The position numbers were made by a program, and so were the translations under genes. DNA of 64,000 bases from an uncultured Eubacteriales bacterium. Its GTDB lineage: Bacteria; Bacillota; Clostridia; Saccharofermentanales; Fastidiosipilaceae. Location: the NCBI GenBank assembly GCA_902373515.1, contig CABKML010000007.1:1-64000 (forward strand), given 5' to 3'. Positions 52,555 to 60,755 of the stretch are shown piece by piece; the first letter of the stretch is position 1; every line of letters starts with the position of its first letter. Under the pieces are notes generated by a model. It worked only from the letters and a program-made list of their open reading frames with translations, was not told where the DNA came from and did no database searches.

Positions 52555-53919
52555 TTATTTATCTTTTTTCAGACCTAAACCCGTAGCAGCTGAAATTAAG
52601 GAGAAAAGCGGCGAGAATAAGCTGAAGAAAGTGTAGGGCAGAAAGTCGCTTACTGCTAAACCTAAAGTTCCGGCAGCGAATGAACCGGCAACCGCCCAAG
52701 GCACAAGATAGTTAATGACACTGCCGCCATCTTCCAAAGCTCGGCTCAAAGTTAAACCGGAAATATGCTGTTGCTTATAAATAGCCTTGAAAGCCCGGCC
52801 GGGCAAAATGATGGAAAGATATTGTTCGCCTACCAATAAATTAATGGCTATACTGCTGCAAATTGTCAGCAGGACTAAAGGAAAAGTGCTTTTAATTTTC
52901 CGACTTAAAGGTGTCAGAGCACTTTGAATGATGGCAAAATGCATCAGCAGACCGCCCAAGGCCAAAGTTGTGATAATCAAAGCCACGGTGTTCATCATGG
53001 AGGCAATTCCGCCTCTTGTCAAAAGCGCATTTAAAGCTGCATCCGGCGTAGCGGCAACATAACCGTTGCTGATCAATTGAATAATTGCCGTGAGAGAAAT
53101 TGTCGGTTCCTGGACAATAATCAAAATCACGGTCAGAAAAATATTGCCGAAAAGAGTGGGAATAGCCGGAATCTTAAGGCGAGCGCAGATAAACATCAGC
53201 AGAATCGGCAGCAGAGTCAGGTATGAGAGGGAAAAATCAGACTGTAAAGCTGATATTGTTCCCTGCAGAGCGTGGAAAGAGATATTACTGTTTTGATTAA
53301 AAATAGTATAGAGGATAAGGGAAACTAGAAAAGCCGGCACAGTCGACCAAAGCATATTTTTGACATGCGCGAACAGTTCACTCTCCGCTACGGCGGCTGC
53401 TAAATTGGTAGAATCGGACAGAGGTGACATTTTATCACCGAAGACGGCCCCGGAAATAATGGCGCCGGCAACCAGACCGGGATTAATTTTCAGACTTATG
53501 CCTATGCCGAATAAAGCGATACCGACGGTAGAAATTGTCGTAAAACCGGAACCTATGGCAACGCCGATAATTGAACAGACCAAAAATACCGAAGGAAGGA
53601 AGAAATTACCGCTGATCAGACGAAAACCGAGATACATGATTGTGGGAATGGTGCCGCTTTTGATCCAGAGACTGATTAAAGCGCCGATGAGCAAAAAAAT
53701 GAATATGGGAATTATAGCTACACTGATTCCGTCTTTGATAGCTGTATCAATTTCCTGCCAGGCGAAATGTTTGAATTTGGCCCAGATAATCAGTAATCCG
53801 ATTGTGAACATAATCGGTACGGTGGGCTGCAAACGCAGATTAATTACACTGATACTTAGCAGCAGAAGCAGAACTGCTAAAATAATAATCGCTTCCCAAA
53901 AACTTACTTTCTGTTTCAT
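52555..53919 (-). CDS. NhaC-family transporter, possible methionine transporter MetT
   Basis: Membrane protein of the NhaC Na+/H+ antiporter superfamily, 454 aa with about twelve helices; GAVFGDKMSPLSDSTNLAAA near residue 155 is the family signature. Comparative genomics of Gram-positive methionine regulons named an NhaC-type protein, MetT, as a methionine transporter; the 13-base spacing to metE supports that role here over simple sodium export. The start is ATG 53919 (AGGA eight bases upstream); an ATG three codons earlier is too close to it. No S-box or T-box fits the 105-base divergent gap. Confidence 0.82.
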   Translation of the reverse strand: MKQKVSFWEAIIILAVLLLLLSISVINLRLQPTVPIMFTIGLLIIWAKFKHFAWQEIDTAIKDGISVAIIPIFIFLLIGALISLWIKSGTIPTIMYLGFRLISGNFFLPSVFLVCSIIGVAIGSGFTTISTVGIALFGIGISLKINPGLVAGAIISGAVFGDKMSPLSDSTNLAAAVAESELFAHVKNMLWSTVPAFLVSLILYTIFNQNSNISFHALQGTISALQSDFSLSYLTLLPILLMFICARLKIPAIPTLFGNIFLTVILIIVQEPTISLTAIIQLISNGYVAATPDAALNALLTRGGIASMMNTVALIITTLALGGLLMHFAIIQSALTPLSRKIKSTFPLVLLTICSSIAINLLVGEQYLSIILPGRAFKAIYKQQHISGLTLSRALEDGGSVINYLVPWAVAGSFAAGTLGLAVSDFLPYTFFSLFSPLFSLISAATGLGLKKDK

Positions 53920-53932
53920 AATATGCATCCTG

Positions 53933-53978
53933 TTGTCATCTAATAATTGCTGTAAGTATAATACAAAATATATATTGT
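53933..53978 (+). promoter_or_regulatory. Promoter with NrdR-box-like site before the glutaredoxin-like gene
   Basis: TTGTCA (53933-53938), an 18-base spacer and TATAAT (53957-53962). ACAAAATATATATTGT at 53963-53978 follows immediately and matches 14 of 16 positions of the NrdR box (ACACWATATWTNGTGT). On the minus strand TTACTA-17-TATACT, a possible promoter for the divergent transporter gene, overlaps the same site. Confidence 0.6.
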
Positions 53979-54024
53979 AGTAACTTTAATGACTGCAAAA
54001 TATTAATATATAAGGAGAATAATT

Positions 54025-54336
54025 ATGATTATAGTTTATGGTATGGAAAGTTGTCCCGATTGTCGCAAAGTTAAGCAAGTTATAGCAGCAGACGGTCGCT
54101 ATGATTATCGTGATATCGGTGTTGATGTGCATAATTTGCGGGATTTTTTGCAATTGCGCGATCATAATCCGGTCTTTGCCGCCGTCAAAGCTGCCGGTTC
54201 TGTCGGTATTCCCTGCTTTCTTATGGAAGACGGCAGTGTCAGTCTGAAGTTACCTGCCTGCAAGTCGACTGAAGCTACGCAAGTCAAGACAAAAAATTCT
54301 ACCGCAGCTTGCAGCCTGAACGGTCAAGGCTGTTAA
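54025..54336 (+). CDS. Glutaredoxin-like protein with Cys-rich tail (NrdH-like role)
   Basis: Thioredoxin-fold redox protein of 103 aa: MIIVYGMESCPDCRKVKQVI carries the CPDC active site at residues 10-13, and the cis-proline lies in SVGIPCFLMEDG. After the domain (about residue 75) a tail holds CKS and ends CSLNGQGC, three extra cysteines. It stands directly before nrdF-nrdI-nrdE and shares NrdR-type control, so it probably reduces NrdE as NrdH does. The fit to glutaredoxin is general; the tail is unusual. Confidence 0.78.
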   Translation: MIIVYGMESCPDCRKVKQVIAADGRYDYRDIGVDVHNLRDFLQLRDHNPVFAAVKAAGSVGIPCFLMEDGSVSLKLPACKSTEATQVKTKNSTAACSLNGQGC

Positions 54337-54377
54337 GTAAGTCGTTAATGAAAATCTGTGTCGCAAGGCACGGAAAA

Positions 54378-54393
54378 ATACAATATGTTGTGC
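54378..54393 (+). promoter_or_regulatory. Second NrdR-box-like site before nrdF
   Basis: ATACAATATGTTGTGC matches 13 of 16 positions of the NrdR box and overlaps a TACAAT that could be a -10. The rest of the 169-base gap (54337-54505) holds a short hairpin AATAAA-TCC-TTTATT and an imperfect GC-rich stem near 54432-54466. Confidence 0.45.
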
Positions 54394-54505
54394 TAACCTT
54401 TTCTTTGTTAGAGAATAAATCCTTTATTTTGTGCCGAAAGCTGTCGCTGCCGTTGGCGCTGCAGCTGAGTTTGCCACAGTAAAGGAGGCTAAGAAAAGGT
54501 GAAAA

Positions 54506-55519
54506 ATGAAAACTGATTATTATCTTAATTCGCAAACGCCGGTGGAATATGCTTTTCACGACAAAGGCAAGGGTTTAAGAGCTGTTAACTGGAATAGAAT
54601 CAGCGATGAGAAGGATCTGGAAGTTTGGAACAGAATAACCCAAAATTTCTGGTTACCCGAGAATATTCCCGTTTCCAACGACCTTCCTTCCTGGCAGCAG
54701 TTGAGCGGCGATTGGCAGCAATTAATTGTTAGAACGTTTACCGGTTTAACCTTGCTGGATACTGTCCAGGCGACAGTCGGCGATGTCGCTCAAATCAAGA
54801 ATTCTTTGACAGATATTGAAGGAGCGATTTATGCTAATTTCGCCTTTATGGTGGCGGTGCATGCCCGTTCTTACGGTACGATATTTTCAACCCTCTGTTC
54901 CAGCGAGCAGATTAATGCCGCCCATGAATGGGTAGTGAACAATGCCAAGCTGCAAGCTCGAGCTTTGGCTCTCATACCTTATTACACTCAGGATGATCCT
55001 TTGAAATCGAAAGTTGCAGCCGCTTTGATGCCGGGATTCTTGTTGTATGGCGGTTTTTATCTACCTTTTTATTTGGCTTCACGTTCTAAATTACCGAATA
55101 CTGCCGATATTATCCGCTTAATTTTGCGCGATAAAGTTATTCATAACTATTACAGCGGCTACAAGTATCAACAGAAGGTCAAATTATTAAGTACGGAGAA
55201 GCAAAAAGAAATGCAAAAATTCGTTTTCGATTTGCTTTATCACTTAATTGATTTGGAGAAGGATTATCTGCAGGATTTATATCAAGGATTTGATTTGGCA
55301 GGAGAAGCAATTAATTTCAGTATTTATAATGCCGGAAAGTTCCTCCAGAATCTCGGATACGATTCGCCGTTCAGCGAGCAGGAAACTTATATTACGCCGG
55401 AAGTTTTTGCTCAATTATCAGCCAGAGCGGACGAAAATCATGACTTTTTCTCCGGCAGCGGTTCTTCTTATATTATCGGAACCAGTGAAGAAACAACAGA
55501 TGAGGATTGGGAGTTTTAG
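54506..55519 (+). CDS. nrdF: Class Ib ribonucleotide reductase, beta subunit NrdF
   Basis: Small subunit holding the dimanganese/diiron centre and tyrosyl radical. Landmarks: [36 protein letters not shown], the metal-ligand region [20 protein letters not shown] and [20 protein letters not shown], and a C-terminal tail TTDEDWEF that docks on NrdE. The 337 aa are normal. It starts at ATG 54506. Typically nrdI precedes nrdE; here the order is nrdF-nrdI-nrdE. Confidence 0.95.
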   Translation: MKTDYYLNSQTPVEYAFHDKGKGLRAVNWNRISDEKDLEVWNRITQNFWLPENIPVSNDLPSWQQLSGDWQQLIVRTFTGLTLLDTVQATVGDVAQIKNSLTDIEGAIYANFAFMVAVHARSYGTIFSTLCSSEQINAAHEWVVNNAKLQARALALIPYYTQDDPLKSKVAAALMPGFLLYGGFYLPFYLASRSKLPNTADIIRLILRDKVIHNYYSGYKYQQKVKLLSTEKQKEMQKFVFDLLYHLIDLEKDYLQDLYQGFDLAGEAINFSIYNAGKFLQNLGYDSPFSEQETYITPEVFAQLSARADENHDFFSGSGSSYIIGTSEETTDEDWEF

Positions 55520-55520
55520 T

Positions 55521-55955
55521 ATGCAGCCGTTAATTGTCTATTTTTCCAGCAAATCGAACAATACACATCGTTTTGTGCAAAAGCTTGATTTGCCGAATAT
55601 TCGTATACCGGCGGATGAGCCGATTAAAGTGACAGCCGATTATGTTTTAGTTGTTCCCACTTATTCCGGCGGTCAGAAAAAAGCAGGGAAGCTTGATTTG
55701 CGCGGTGCTGTACCGAAAGAAGTAATTCATTTTTTGAATGAAGAGGAGAACAGACGGCATTGCCTGGCGGTAATTTCTTCCGGTAATACCAATTTCGGTG
55801 ACAGCTACGCTATAGCCGGTCCGATTTTGGCAAGTAAATTACAAGTGCCGCTATTATATCAATTTGAATTACTCGGGACTAAAGAAGATGTAGCCAGAGT
55901 AAAACGCTTAGTTAATTACACCTTTGAGAAGCAGGAGCAGACACAAAATGCATGA
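55521..55955 (+). CDS. nrdI: Flavodoxin-like NrdI
   Basis: FMN protein that supplies the oxidant for Mn2 cofactor assembly in NrdF. The 144 aa begin with the phosphate loop [17 protein letters not shown] and continue PTYSGG and [16 protein letters not shown] near residue 90, all NrdI features. The start is ATG 55521, two bases after the nrdF stop; a longer open frame reaching back into nrdF is a shadow. It overlaps nrdE by 8 bases. A NrdI next to NrdF indicates the manganese-type Ib enzyme. Confidence 0.94.
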   Translation: MQPLIVYFSSKSNNTHRFVQKLDLPNIRIPADEPIKVTADYVLVVPTYSGGQKKAGKLDLRGAVPKEVIHFLNEEENRRHCLAVISSGNTNFGDSYAIAGPILASKLQVPLLYQFELLGTKEDVARVKRLVNYTFEKQEQTQNA

Positions 55956-58107
55956 ACATCAGGACGCTTATATTTCTTTAAACGCTTTGAGCAAATTCAA
56001 AGATCGTCAGGGACATTATCATTTCGATGCCGATAAAGAAGCCGTTAAACTTTATTTGCAGGCGGTAATCGAACCGAAAAAGCATAAATTTGCCGATCGG
56101 GCCACGAAATTGGATTATTTGATTGCCCATAATTATTACGATAAACAGTTGTTGGAACGTTATGATCGCGCCTTTGTTTTGGCTTTATTCGCTGAAGCGG
56201 AAGCTTATAATTTTACCTTCGCCGGTTTGATGGGAGCGCTGAAATTTTATAGTTCCTATGCTTTGATGAGCGACGATAAGCAGGAATATTTTGAGGATTT
56301 TGCCGATCGGGCAGTGATGAATTCCCTGTTTTTGGCTGACGGAGAAGAAAAAGCGGCCCGTGCCGTTTTACGGGAAATAATGAGTCAACGTTTTCAGCCG
56401 GCTACTCCCACCTTTTTGAATGCCGGCAAGGCCAGAAGAGGCGAGTATGTTTCCTGCTACTTATTGCGTTTGGAAGATTCGATGGAATCAATCGGCAGGG
56501 CTGTAGCGACATCTTTGCAATTGTCCAAGCGCGGCGGCGGCGTAGCTTTATGTCTAACAAATTTAAGAGAAACGGGAGCGCCGATCAAAGGCATGAGCAA
56601 TCAGGCCTCAGGTGTAGTACCGGTGATGAAACTGTTGGAAGATTCTTTTTCCTATGCCAATCAATTGGGGCAAAGACAGGGCGCCGGAGCGGTATATCTG
56701 CAGGCACATCACAAGGATATTTTACAATTTCTCGATACGAAACGGGAAAATGCCGATGAAAAAGTGCGGATAAAATCTTTGTCTTTAGGTGTAGTGATTC
56801 CGGATATTACTTTTGAATTAGCTAAGGCCAACAAAGATATGGCGTTATTTTCGCCGTATGAAATACAACAAGTGTACGGGAAGCCGATGAGTGATATTTC
56901 AATTACCGCAGAATACGAAAATTTATTGCATAATCCGGCCATTCATAAAACTTATATTTCCGCCCGACGTTTCTTTCAAACTATCGCCGAATTGCATTTT
57001 GAATCAGGTTATCCTTATATTCTGTTTGAGGATACCGTTAATGCGAAAAATCCTCAGAAAAATCTGGGACGAATCTGTATGTCCAATTTATGTTCCGAAA
57101 TTGCGCAAGTTTCTACCGCCAGTACATATGAAGAGGATTTGACCTTTAAAACGGTCGGTCAGGATATTTGCTGTAATTTGGGCTCATTAAATATTGCCGC
57201 AGTGATGGAAAATGCAGTTAATATGGCGGAAACTGTGGACGTTGCTGTCCAAGCTTTGGATACGGTGGCCCACAATACCGATCTTAATTGCGCGCCTTCA
57301 GTGAAAGAAGGTAACAGCCGTAATCACGCTATCGGCTTAGGAGCTATGAATTTGCACGGATTTTTGGCGCAAAACAGTATCTATTATGATTCTCCGGCAG
57401 CTGTGGAGTTTACGGATATTTTCTTTTATACATTAGCTTATTATGCTTTCTCAGCTTCCAACAAGTTGGCCAAAAAACGAGGAGCATTTGCCGGCTTTGC
57501 TCAGACATCTTATGCCGACGGTTCTTATTTTTCGCAATATGTGCAGGCGGATAAAGAAGTGCAAAATCCGCAAGTCAAGGCTTTGTTGGCCAAGTATAAT
57601 TTGCAAATTCCGACAGCGGAAAAATGGCGTAAGTTGGTAGCTGCCATTAAAACTGACGGTTTGGCCAATTCGCATTTGTTGGCAGTTGCTCCGACAGGTT
57701 CAATTTCTTATTTGACTTCCTGTACACCGAGTTTACAAGCTGCCGTTTCGCCGGTAGAAGTACGCAAAGAAGGGAAAACCGGGCGAGTTTATGTGCCGGC
57801 TTACCGTATAAGTGCCGATAATTACAAGTACTACGAGAAAGGTGCTTATGAAGTGGGAGCTGAAGCGATAATTGATATTGCCGCCGCAGCTGCTAAGCAT
57901 GTGGATCAGGCTGTATCGCTGACTTTGTTTATGACCGATAAAGCAAGTACCAGAGACTTGAATAAGGCGTATATTTATGCTTTCAAAAAGGGCTGTCCGT
58001 CAATTTATTATGTCAGAATCAGACAGGAAGTACTTCCGGGCAGTGAGCATCTGGAGGATGATGCAATTATTGATACGCTCAATACCTGTCAGTCGTGCAT
58101 GATTTAA
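55948..58107 (+). CDS. nrdE: Class Ib ribonucleotide reductase, alpha subunit NrdE
   Basis: Catalytic subunit reducing ribonucleoside diphosphates. In 719 aa I see the N-terminal alpha domain ([20 protein letters not shown]), [25 protein letters not shown] with a catalytic cysteine, [15 protein letters not shown], radical-site NLCSEI with its CCNLG partner, [18 protein letters not shown], and the C-terminal redox pair CQSCMI that thioredoxin or NrdH reduces. No N-terminal ATP-cone is present, as expected for class Ib. It starts at ATG 55948 inside the nrdI end. Confidence 0.95.
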   Translation: MHEHQDAYISLNALSKFKDRQGHYHFDADKEAVKLYLQAVIEPKKHKFADRATKLDYLIAHNYYDKQLLERYDRAFVLALFAEAEAYNFTFAGLMGALKFYSSYALMSDDKQEYFEDFADRAVMNSLFLADGEEKAARAVLREIMSQRFQPATPTFLNAGKARRGEYVSCYLLRLEDSMESIGRAVATSLQLSKRGGGVALCLTNLRETGAPIKGMSNQASGVVPVMKLLEDSFSYANQLGQRQGAGAVYLQAHHKDILQFLDTKRENADEKVRIKSLSLGVVIPDITFELAKANKDMALFSPYEIQQVYGKPMSDISITAEYENLLHNPAIHKTYISARRFFQTIAELHFESGYPYILFEDTVNAKNPQKNLGRICMSNLCSEIAQVSTASTYEEDLTFKTVGQDICCNLGSLNIAAVMENAVNMAETVDVAVQALDTVAHNTDLNCAPSVKEGNSRNHAIGLGAMNLHGFLAQNSIYYDSPAAVEFTDIFFYTLAYYAFSASNKLAKKRGAFAGFAQTSYADGSYFSQYVQADKEVQNPQVKALLAKYNLQIPTAEKWRKLVAAIKTDGLANSHLLAVAPTGSISYLTSCTPSLQAAVSPVEVRKEGKTGRVYVPAYRISADNYKYYEKGAYEVGAEAIIDIAAAAAKHVDQAVSLTLFMTDKASTRDLNKAYIYAFKKGCPSIYYVRIRQEVLPGSEHLEDDAIIDTLNTCQSCMI

Positions 58108-58138
58108 TCTGCTTGTTCAGCAGTCGTCATCCGTGGTA

Positions 58139-58160
58139 AAATTTAACTATGGTTAAATTT
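58139..58160. repeat. AT-rich inverted repeat between nrdE and the amylase gene
   Basis: AAATTTAAC-TATG-GTTAAATTT, nine perfect pairs with a 4-base loop, in the 97-base gap. It has no T-run beyond TTT, so it may be an operator for the amylase gene or a weak nrd terminator. Confidence 0.4.
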
Positions 58161-58204
58161 GTGACAATTAATCTGCAATTTTCCGGTTGCAAGAAGAGGT
58201 TGAT

Positions 58205-59854
58205 ATGTATAAGAAATTTTTAGCATTGTTGACGACTGCTTTTTTATTAAGTTCCTTACTTGGTGCCTGCAGCCGGCGAACGCCGACTTTAACTAATTTT
58301 CAGGGCCAAAGAATTTATCAAATAATGACCGACAGATTTTATGACGGCGATCCGAGCAATAATGCTACAGGTGCAGCGTTTACCTATTCTGAAGATAAGC
58401 TCGAAGATTTTCGTTTAATGCACGGCGGTGACTGGCAGGGAATTATCGACAAACTGGATTATATAAAAGGCATGGGTTATACAGCTATTTGGATTTCGCC
58501 TATTTCCGATCCCCAGCTTTGGAGCTGTCCGGATGCCAACGGGAAACAGATGCCCACAGCTTATCACGGTTATCATACCTACGATCCTTATCGTGCCAAT
58601 CGCTATTTCGGTGCAGAAAATCCCGACGCAAGTAAAGCAAAATTGAAAGAACTTGTAGATAAATGCCATCAGGCGGGCTTACGTGTGATATTCGATGTTG
58701 TGCCGAATCACGTCGGCGACTATATCAAAGGGGTAGGCAAAGATGCCCATTATTCTCAATCTTCCTCCGTCCTCCCGGGAACTCAGCTGCAGCCGGTTGC
58801 GCCTTTTAATAACCTTAATTGGTATCACAATTTAGGACCGATTGACTGGTCCAAAGAAAGACCGCATAACGCAAGCTCCGATAAAATGTTGTTCACCCAT
58901 GATTTAGGCGAGCTGGACGATATTAATTATGATGTGCCGGAAGCTAAAGCGGCAATGTTCAAATCTATAAAATATTGGTTCGATTATTGTCATGCCGATG
59001 CTGCGAGAGTTGACGCCGTTAAATGCCTGCGCCCGGAAATTTGCGGCGAATTGGAAAAATATTTAGCTGTTCCGACTTTCGGTGAGAATTTCGATTCCAG
59101 TCCCAAGTTTATATCCCGTTGGTTGGGCCAAGACAGAGAGACGGGGATGCTTGATTTTCCTTTATTCATGGCAATCGTCGATTGCTTTGCGCAGGGGAAA
59201 AATTTCAGTATCATGCGTGATTTGTTCGCTAAGGACCATTATTACGGCGACCATATTAACGATATGGTGACATTCATTGATAATCACGATCGCAATCGTT
59301 TCCTGACAGAAGCCCATAACCAAGTACCGCGCCTGCAAAATGCTTTGGCTTTTCTCTTTACAGTCAGAGGTGTTCCTTGTGTTTTCCAGGGCACGGAACA
59401 GAACCGCGGCAATGCCGACGGCAAAATTATGAGCGGCGGGATGCCCGATATTTGGAATCGCTGGTGCATGGTCACTAAGGATCAAGACGGAAAAGTTATT
59501 CATGATTATTTCAGGACAGATACCGATACCTACAAATTGGTGGCAGCTTTGAATAAGTTGCGGGGCGATGAAAGGGCTTTAAGCTGCGGTAAACAGACGG
59601 AACTGCTTGTAGAGAACAATGTTTATGCTTTTTCCCGTCAAACTGATAAGCCGCAGGAGGAGATTATTTGCGCTTTCAATAATAGTGATAAAGTACAGGA
59701 TGTTGAAGTGCCGTTAGCGGATAAAAGTAAGCTTGCTGCCGGCGCAGAACTGCAAAATGTTTTCGCACCTGAGGAAAAAGTTAAAGTAAGCGACAGCGGT
59801 GTGCGAATTAATTTGCCGCCGCAGGGATACAAGATTTATCGTTTGTCCAGGTAG
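58205..59854 (+). CDS. Alpha-amylase family (GH13) lipoprotein
   Basis: Surface-anchored glycosidase acting on starch, glycogen or maltodextrins. The signal ends in lipobox LGAC with cysteine 22. The GH13 barrel shows DVVPNHVGDYI, the nucleophile Asp in DAARVDAVKCL, the acid/base Glu in PTFGENFDSS and the third acid in TFIDNHDRNRF. A C-terminal beta domain ends at residue 549. Sequence order (RIYQIMTDRFYDGDPSNN, TAYHGYHTYD) is like cyclomaltodextrin glucanotransferase and maltogenic amylase types, so transglycosylation is possible. The start is ATG 58205 behind AGAGGT. Together with glgB it indicates alpha-glucan use. Confidence 0.9.
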   Translation: MYKKFLALLTTAFLLSSLLGACSRRTPTLTNFQGQRIYQIMTDRFYDGDPSNNATGAAFTYSEDKLEDFRLMHGGDWQGIIDKLDYIKGMGYTAIWISPISDPQLWSCPDANGKQMPTAYHGYHTYDPYRANRYFGAENPDASKAKLKELVDKCHQAGLRVIFDVVPNHVGDYIKGVGKDAHYSQSSSVLPGTQLQPVAPFNNLNWYHNLGPIDWSKERPHNASSDKMLFTHDLGELDDINYDVPEAKAAMFKSIKYWFDYCHADAARVDAVKCLRPEICGELEKYLAVPTFGENFDSSPKFISRWLGQDRETGMLDFPLFMAIVDCFAQGKNFSIMRDLFAKDHYYGDHINDMVTFIDNHDRNRFLTEAHNQVPRLQNALAFLFTVRGVPCVFQGTEQNRGNADGKIMSGGMPDIWNRWCMVTKDQDGKVIHDYFRTDTDTYKLVAALNKLRGDERALSCGKQTELLVENNVYAFSRQTDKPQEEIICAFNNSDKVQDVEVPLADKSKLAAGAELQNVFAPEEKVKVSDSGVRINLPPQGYKIYRLSR

Positions 59855-59860
59855 GTGGAA

Positions 59861-60601
59861 ATGGCTGAAAATCGTATTATGTTACCGGCAATTTTACCGC
59901 CGGAGTTGAAATTACAAGTCAAAAGACGCAGTGTCTGTCGCCATTTGCAACTTAAAATTTCTAATGTCGCATACGTTTTGACTTTAACTGCTCCGCTAAA
60001 ATGTCCGGTGCGGCAGATTAATGCTTTTCTGCAGGCGGAGGCTGAAAATATTTTAAGTTTTTTGCAAAAATCCGGACCGGCACGGGAACACTATCTTAAA
60101 TTATCGCAAAATAAGGAAGTGTTTTATCTTTTCGGTCAGGAATGCAAACGTTATGTTGTCCGGCAAGCTTCTAAAACGGCAGCAGAAGTGAAGCAGGAAG
60201 CTGAAACTTATACTTTTTATGTGCCGCAAGCTTGGACACAGGAAGCTGTCGCTACTTTTATGCATAATTATTTTCGCCGGCTGCTCATGCAAAAAATTGC
60301 AGATTTACGTCCTGAGCTGGAAAACCGTTTGGGTCTGACCGCTTCTTATCATATTCGGCGAATGAAGACGCGGTGGGGCACGTGCAATGTCGCCAAGGCG
60401 AAAATCAACATTAATAATGACCTGTTGCTTTTTCCCGTATCCTGTTTGGAATATGTACTGTGCCATGAATTGCTGCATTTGAAAGAACGGCGGCATAATC
60501 GGCACTTTTATGAACTTTTAACTGAATATTGCCCAGATTGGCGCGCGTCCGCTGAGATTTTGTGCAAACGGCACTATCTCTGTCTGCTTGATAATTTATA
60601 A
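59861..60601 (+). CDS. YgjP-like (DUF45, SprT-type) metallopeptidase
   Basis: Predicted zinc peptidase of 246 aa. The C-terminal domain has MKTRWGTCNVAKAKININND and the HExxH site in CHELLHLKERRHNRHFYELL, typical of the YgjP/WLM-like family; the role is not established. It begins seven bases after the amylase stop, at ATG 59861 with AGGTGGA ahead. A GTG two codons upstream is possible. Co-transcription with the amylase gene is likely but probably without functional link. Confidence 0.85.
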   Translation: MAENRIMLPAILPPELKLQVKRRSVCRHLQLKISNVAYVLTLTAPLKCPVRQINAFLQAEAENILSFLQKSGPAREHYLKLSQNKEVFYLFGQECKRYVVRQASKTAAEVKQEAETYTFYVPQAWTQEAVATFMHNYFRRLLMQKIADLRPELENRLGLTASYHIRRMKTRWGTCNVAKAKININNDLLLFPVSCLEYVLCHELLHLKERRHNRHFYELLTEYCPDWRASAEILCKRHYLCLLDNL

Positions 60602-60755
60602 TGCAGATGAAAAATACCTGAAATAATTGTTAAATACACGTTTTTCTCGCCTTTTTCAAGCGGCTTAGACTCGTTTCAGGCTGCTTCAAATGTCCTCCTT
60701 CCGTTAAAATATCAGGGGTTTATTTACCCTAATAATTATTTTAAGTGAGGCAGCC

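Noticed and set aside
53920..54024. S-box, T-box or cobalamin riboswitch before nhaC-metE
   Set aside because: The divergent gap is about 105 bases and lacks any of their conserved cores.
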